From positions 1 to 9,166 of the forward strand of contig CAYONM010000155.1 in assembly GCA_964405325.1 (NCBI GenBank): a DNA stretch of 9,166 nucleotides, in the 5' to 3' direction. This DNA comes from CAYONM01 sp964405325 (lineage in GTDB: Bacteria; Planctomycetota; UBA11346). Each line of letters begins with the position of its first letter. The stretch's first letter is position 1. The notes beneath the pieces are model-generated. The model saw only the letters and a list, made by a program, of their open reading frames with translations. It was not told where the DNA came from and did not search any database. The position numbers and the translations under genes are program-made. Of the stretch, positions 5,553-9,166 are shown one piece after another.

Positions 5553-7373
5553 ATGAACCGCAATGAGGTCTCGCCGCTGCGCACGACCACCGCCCTCACC
5601 CGTATTTTACGCCAAGCCTGGCCCTATCGCTGGCTGATCGTCCTGACACTCCTAAGTGCCGCAGGCAGCGCCGGCCTGTTTGGATTCTTGCTGTTGGTGA
5701 TGGATGCACTGTTTCGCAGCTGGAGCACGGTCCAGGCGCACAGCGGCGACAGTGCGACCGTGCAGGCAGCAGTCGATGAGATGCATCGTCTTGCCGGACA
5801 CCTCTTGATCCTGGCACCGCTGATGGCCGGCTGCAGCTATCTGTCCGTTATCAGCGGCCAACGTTTGGCCAACGCCTGCATGCGCGATCTGCGCCAACAG
5901 TTCCTTGGTCATTTGCTTGAACTGGACCTGGGCTTCCATGTGCAAGCCAGCCGGGGTGATTTGATGACCCGCATGATGCATGATCTGAATTCCATGTTTG
6001 TGCTACAAAGCCGACTGTACGGCAAAGCAGTGCAACGCCCCCTGGAGATCGTCGCCATTATCGGCGCCATCGCCTGGATCGACTGGCGACTCGGTACGCT
6101 GTTGTTGACAGTCATGATACCGCTCTCATTCGTCCTGGTTTGCATGCTCGCTCGCGCCCGACGCCGTGGACAGCGCGCGCGTCAGGATCTGTCGAAAAAC
6201 CTCGGTATTTTTGAACAAATCGTGTCCGGCATTCGAGTAATCAAGACCATGGGTTCTGCCGAACACGAAAAAGTCCGCTTCGCTGCCACCAACGATCGTC
6301 TCTATGCCAGCAATATGAAAGTGGCCTCCACCAAGGCCGGGAGCGAAGCCACCGCCATGGGTTTCATCTTCGTACTCATTGCTGGTGCCTTGTTTCTCGG
6401 TGGCTGGTTGTTCCAGGGAGGCTGGGCAGAACCTGCCGCCTTGTTGGTCCTCTTTGGTGGCCTGGGCCGCCTAGCTGGTGCCATGCGTGAACTGCAGCGT
6501 CTATGGGGACATATTCAGACCGATCTCCCGGGAGTGGAACGCATATATGCCGTCCTGGATCGCCAGCCCAGCTTACAAGACACCGTTGATGCGCAGCCCT
6601 ACCCGGCACCGCAGCAGGCGATACGCCTACATCACGTCAGCTTCCGTTATGCTGCAGACCAAGAAGATGTCCTGCGGGACATCTCCATCGACATCCCCGT
6701 CGGCCAGACCATTGCCCTGGTGGGCCCATCTGGTGGCGGCAAGAGCACCCTGCTGGATCTCCTGCCGCGCATGTATGATGTCAGCCAGGGTGCCATCCTC
6801 TGGGATGATCAGGACGTTCGCCACGCAACTCGCGCCAGTCTGGTGCACCACTGTGCGATCGTTCAGCAACACCCCTTTTTGTTCGACGGCACGGTCATGG
6901 AGAATATCCGTTACGGTCGCCCCGATGCTTCAGACGATGAGGTCTTTGCCGCCGCCCACCGAGCCAACGTCCACGACGATATTCTGGCCCTCGAGGGAGG
7001 CCGGGGCTACGACAGTCCGGTCGGCGACGATGGTGGTCGCCTGTCCGGCGGCCAACGCCAGCGCATCTCCATCGCTCGTGCCCTGCTGCGCAATGCTCCG
7101 CTCCTACTGATGGACGAGCCGACCAGCGCCTTGGATTCTCAATCCGAAGGCAAAGTGCAGGCCGCTCTGGCAGAGCTGATGCAGAATCGCACGACGGTCA
7201 TTGTCGCCCACCGCCTGGCCACCATCCAGCATGCCGATCGCATCTATGTACTCGGCGGTAAACACGACGGTGATGGCCGGGGCCGTATCATCGAGAGTGG
7301 CAATCACCAGGAACTGATGATCGCTGGTGGCCACTACGCCGCCATGGTACGCGCTCAGGAACTGGGTGACTGA
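5553..7373 (+). CDS. MsbA-type ABC exporter (lipid/glycolipid flippase)
   Basis: This 606-residue protein is an ABC exporter half-transporter with an N-terminal membrane domain fused to an ATPase domain; it should act as a homodimer in the inner membrane. Hydrophobic segments lie at about 28-50, 80-103, 158-178, 179-200, 268-286 and 292-311. The ATPase domain has Walker A GPSGGGKST (391-399), a Q-loop at VQQH (437-440), the signature LSGGQRQR (498-505), Walker B LLLMDE (517-522) with catalytic Glu522, D-loop SALD (525-528) and the switch His553. All catalytic parts are present. Length and order match MsbA and the oligosaccharide flippase PglK. Given its neighbours, the cargo is plausibly a lipid-linked saccharide or lipid A derivative, but this type also includes lipid, drug and peptide exporters. 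The start at 5553 leaves about 25 residues before the first membrane segment, as is usual. It diverges from the glycosyltransferase operon and abuts the convergent Wzi-like gene with 0 bp between stops. Confidence 0.9.
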   Translation: MNRNEVSPLRTTTALTRILRQAWPYRWLIVLTLLSAAGSAGLFGFLLLVMDALFRSWSTVQAHSGDSATVQAAVDEMHRLAGHLLILAPLMAGCSYLSVISGQRLANACMRDLRQQFLGHLLELDLGFHVQASRGDLMTRMMHDLNSMFVLQSRLYGKAVQRPLEIVAIIGAIAWIDWRLGTLLLTVMIPLSFVLVCMLARARRRGQRARQDLSKNLGIFEQIVSGIRVIKTMGSAEHEKVRFAATNDRLYASNMKVASTKAGSEATAMGFIFVLIAGALFLGGWLFQGGWAEPAALLVLFGGLGRLAGAMRELQRLWGHIQTDLPGVERIYAVLDRQPSLQDTVDAQPYPAPQQAIRLHHVSFRYAADQEDVLRDISIDIPVGQTIALVGPSGGGKSTLLDLLPRMYDVSQGAILWDDQDVRHATRASLVHHCAIVQQHPFLFDGTVMENIRYGRPDASDDEVFAAAHRANVHDDILALEGGRGYDSPVGDDGGRLSGGQRQRISIARALLRNAPLLLMDEPTSALDSQSEGKVQAALAELMQNRTTVIVAHRLATIQHADRIYVLGGKHDGDGRGRIIESGNHQELMIAGGHYAAMVRAQELGD

Positions 7374-8843
7374 TTACCAGTTCAAGCCGTAACCTGCGCC
7401 CAGGTGCCCGGCAAAGCCATCGTTACCATCGATGAATTCCCGATTGGTCTCATAGAAGACGGACGCCTCCAGGCGGAGTTCACCCCAGCCCCAGGGCTGC
7501 CGCCAGTTGCCGTGTAGACCATACTGATCCCAGGGTCTGATGGCAAAATTGGTACTGCCCGGCGCGCCGGGCCGGGTGACATTGAGATTGTCACTCTCGG
7601 AATTACGCCAGCCGTATCGGCGCCACAAGGCGACCACGCTGCACTCCCGGGCCTCAGCCCACCGATGCTGCAACAAAAAACGCAGACTGTTGCTGTTGCC
7701 ACCGTCTTGATGGCCAATGGCAGTGCCATCGTAGTACCAACTGTCATACTTGCTGTGATCATAAAAATAACTTTCGCTGCGATACCACTCCACCGCCGCC
7801 CGCCAGTCGCCCTCACCCGTAAGGTCGATGGCATCGGCAGTCAGGGTCCAGGCCGCGGTATCGGGATGCCAACGGTGGATGCCCAAGGTGCTGAAATGCA
7901 ACTTGGTATCGTCCCACGCCCAAGCCGGATAATTGTCATCAACCCCATACTCACCTCGCAACTCAAAACGCTGCGCTATCTGCCAAGCACCGGCAATCGA
8001 AACCACGGCATTGTTGACTTGGCTGTCGCTCGGACTGGAAATATCCGCGACATAGAACTGCCCCTGCTCCTCGCCATCGCCACCGCTGACTTCCGACCAG
8101 GTGGCAGACAAACGCACAGGCCCCCAACTGCCGGCAATACGCGCCCCGCTCAAGAAAGGGTTTTGCACGCCGGCCCGGTCATCATCCAAGATGCCGGTGG
8201 TCAGCTCATAATGCAGCCGAAGTGGACCGAGTTGCCAGCTTTCGACCGGCAGCAGCACCACATGCGGCCAGGCGCGCCAGGCACTGCCGATGGTGATGCC
8301 ACCAAAAATCCCTTCACCCGATTGAAAAGGCCGGTTGCTGAGTACCACAGCATGTCCCAGTCCCCGAACGCCAAAACTCAGCCGCGGGGCCATTTCCACA
8401 CTGCTGGCATCAGCAGAGCGCTCACCGTCACGCCAGATCCGGCGAGGGTCGACCTGTTGCAGGTGATCGGCATCGCCATACGCCACCACCTGTGGTTCCG
8501 CAGCGGCGAAGAATCGCTTACCCGCATAACCCAGCTCCGCTTCACCGACCACCTGCGCGCCTTTGGCCAGCGGTACGTCACCCGGCGTCAGCCCACGCAG
8601 GCAGTCCGAAGCCAAACGGAAGCGCAGTCGGGCCGCCGCCGCCCAACCACCTGTCTCCTGTGCGATCAGGGCACGACTGAAATCGGCAAAATGTCCAGAA
8701 TCACCCAGGCCACGTCGCCGCCAGGCCCAACTGTAATCATCGCGCGCGGCGTGCTGAAGCTGCCAGTAGTGCCGCGGCGGCGTTTCGCTGGCCGCCAGGC
8801 TGGCCGTGGCCAGACACACCGCCATCAGTCCCATTCTTCGCAT
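7374..8843 (-). CDS. Wzi-family outer-membrane capsule assembly protein
   Basis: This 489-residue protein looks like an outer-membrane beta-barrel of the Wzi capsule-assembly family (PF14052), whose E. coli member is about 480 residues and binds capsule at the cell surface. It starts with an apparent signal peptide: MRR, a hydrophobic stretch MGLMAVCLATASLAA, and likely cleavage near residues 17-19. The mature part is full of alternating strands rich in Trp, Tyr and Gly. Family-like blocks are LGHAVVLSNRP, WQLGPLRLHYELTTGILDDDR with the LEDDR-like motif, and LSATWSEVSGGDGE. It ends in an aromatic residue (GYGLNW), as barrel proteins recognised by the BAM machinery do. Cys10 is not in a good lipobox, so it is unlikely to be a lipoprotein. 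The start is uncertain: the ATG at 8843 has TAGG 9 bases upstream, a TTG at 8876 would add 11 residues, and an ATG at 8834 would still leave a signal peptide. No Wza or Wzc is seen nearby. Confidence 0.75.
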   Translation of the reverse strand: MRRMGLMAVCLATASLAASETPPRHYWQLQHAARDDYSWAWRRRGLGDSGHFADFSRALIAQETGGWAAAARLRFRLASDCLRGLTPGDVPLAKGAQVVGEAELGYAGKRFFAAAEPQVVAYGDADHLQQVDPRRIWRDGERSADASSVEMAPRLSFGVRGLGHAVVLSNRPFQSGEGIFGGITIGSAWRAWPHVVLLPVESWQLGPLRLHYELTTGILDDDRAGVQNPFLSGARIAGSWGPVRLSATWSEVSGGDGEEQGQFYVADISSPSDSQVNNAVVSIAGAWQIAQRFELRGEYGVDDNYPAWAWDDTKLHFSTLGIHRWHPDTAAWTLTADAIDLTGEGDWRAAVEWYRSESYFYDHSKYDSWYYDGTAIGHQDGGNSNSLRFLLQHRWAEARECSVVALWRRYGWRNSESDNLNVTRPGAPGSTNFAIRPWDQYGLHGNWRQPWGWGELRLEASVFYETNREFIDGNDGFAGHLGAGYGLNW

Positions 8844-8900
8844 GCGCAGAAGCCTAGCCCGCCTCGGGGAATGCAAGCTGCCGCCTGCCCCGTGGCCGAG

Positions 8901-9079
8901 CCCGGATCCCTCATCACATTGGTCGCGAAAAGTCGATAAGTGCGGTCAGCACGGCGCTTCGCGACCGAGGCGGACCGGAGCATAGCGGTATTATATGAGG
9001 ATCCGCCGACCGAGGGAAGTGCCGTGATGGTCGTGCTTTCTTTGCGGTCTTTGCCGCAGGATGTGATGAGGGATCCGGG
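8901..9079. repeat. Second palindromic MITE-like element
   Basis: Positions 8901-8919 (cccggatccctcatcacat) and 9061-9079 are perfect 19-bp inverted repeats, which bound a 179-bp segment with no convincing coding frame. Further nested pairs lie inside: ggtcgcgaa at 8921-8929 with ttcgcgacc at 8958-8966, and ggcgga-cc at 8969-8976 with ggatccgcc near 8999-9007. The centre, near 8990, is an AT-rich near-palindrome, catagcggtattatatg. The pattern is that of a non-autonomous inverted-repeat element, distinct in its ends from the element at 1-162. No obvious target-site duplication is seen beside the arms (gag on the left, tta on the right). It lies 57 bp upstream of the Wzi-like start, so it may form that gene's upstream region. 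Confidence 0.7.
8990..9018 (-). promoter_or_regulatory. Candidate promoter inside the second palindromic element
   Basis: On the minus strand positions 8995-8990 read TATAAT, a perfect -10 hexamer. Seventeen bases before it, 9018-9013 reads TTCCCT, which matches the -35 consensus at only 3 of 6 positions. It would fire toward the Wzi-like gene with a leader of about 140 bases. The AT-rich centre of a palindrome can give such a match by chance. Confidence 0.25.
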
Positions 9080-9093
9080 TTAGCGCGAAACGG

Positions 9094-9166
9094 TTAGGGT
9101 GCGGAAAGAAAGAAACGTTACAGATCGCGCAGAGATTTTGTCGATCCTTCAAGGCGCGAAGAGTGA
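9094..9166. repeat. Palindromic repeat element (copy 2, partial at window edge)
   Basis: The last 73 bp align without gaps to positions 1-73 in the same orientation, with 67 identical positions and a perfect 43-bp run (28-70 against 9121-9163). It begins TTAGGG, which pairs with the CCCTAA end of copy 1 better than copy 1's own TAAGGG. Only the left portion of the element is inside the window; the right arm should follow beyond 9166. It starts 14 bp after the second palindromic element ends. Confidence 0.85.

Noticed and set aside
8814..8816. Cys10 of the Wzi-like signal peptide as a lipoprotein cysteine
   Set aside because: The preceding residues are M-A-V. Valine just before the cysteine does not fit a lipobox, and the C-terminal aromatic residue points to a barrel.
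7665..8939. 424-codon plus-strand open frame antisense to the Wzi-like gene
   Set aside because: Its translation has no recognisable domain and is rich in Arg, Pro, Thr and His, as expected for the reverse of a GC-rich gene. The minus-strand frame has a signal peptide, strand pattern and aromatic C-terminus.

Overview
The window reads as a cell-surface polysaccharide locus from a GC-rich Gram-negative bacterium, most likely a gammaproteobacterium. The evidence is a dTDP-L-rhamnose pathway block of proteobacterial type, three glycosyltransferases, an MsbA-type ABC exporter and an outer-membrane beta-barrel of the Wzi capsule-assembly family. The genus cannot be fixed from the sequence alone.

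Layout: 1-162 is a palindromic, MITE-like repeat. 208-2476 (+) is a tightly packed rfbA-rfbC-rfbD (rmlACD) operon with overlapping genes. 2491-5384 (-) is a three-gene operon, transcribed in the order putative rhamnosyltransferase (PF11316-like), GT8 glycosyltransferase, GT4 glycosyltransferase. 5553-7373 (+) is a one-polypeptide ABC exporter half-transporter, divergent from the glycosyltransferase operon. 7374-8843 (-) is the Wzi-like outer-membrane protein, convergent with the exporter with no base between the two stop codons. 8901-9079 is a second, different palindromic element with perfect 19-bp terminal inverted repeats. 9094-9166 is the start of another copy of the first element, cut off by the window edge.

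How the genes may work together (inference): RfbA, RfbC and RfbD make dTDP-L-rhamnose, with RfbB supplied from outside the window. The rhamnosyltransferase, GT8 and GT4 enzymes add sugars to a lipid-linked or lipid A-linked acceptor on the cytoplasmic face. The ABC exporter flips the product, and the Wzi-like barrel acts at the outer membrane. No Wzx, Wzy, Wzz, Wza, Wzc, Wzm/Wzt or ligase gene is visible here.

The least ordinary feature is the pair of repeats. The first 73 bp of the window recur as its last 73 bp in the same orientation (67 of 73 identical, with a 43-bp perfect core), so the whole glycan cassette is bracketed by direct copies of a palindromic element. A second palindromic element lies just upstream of the Wzi-like gene and may carry its promoter.
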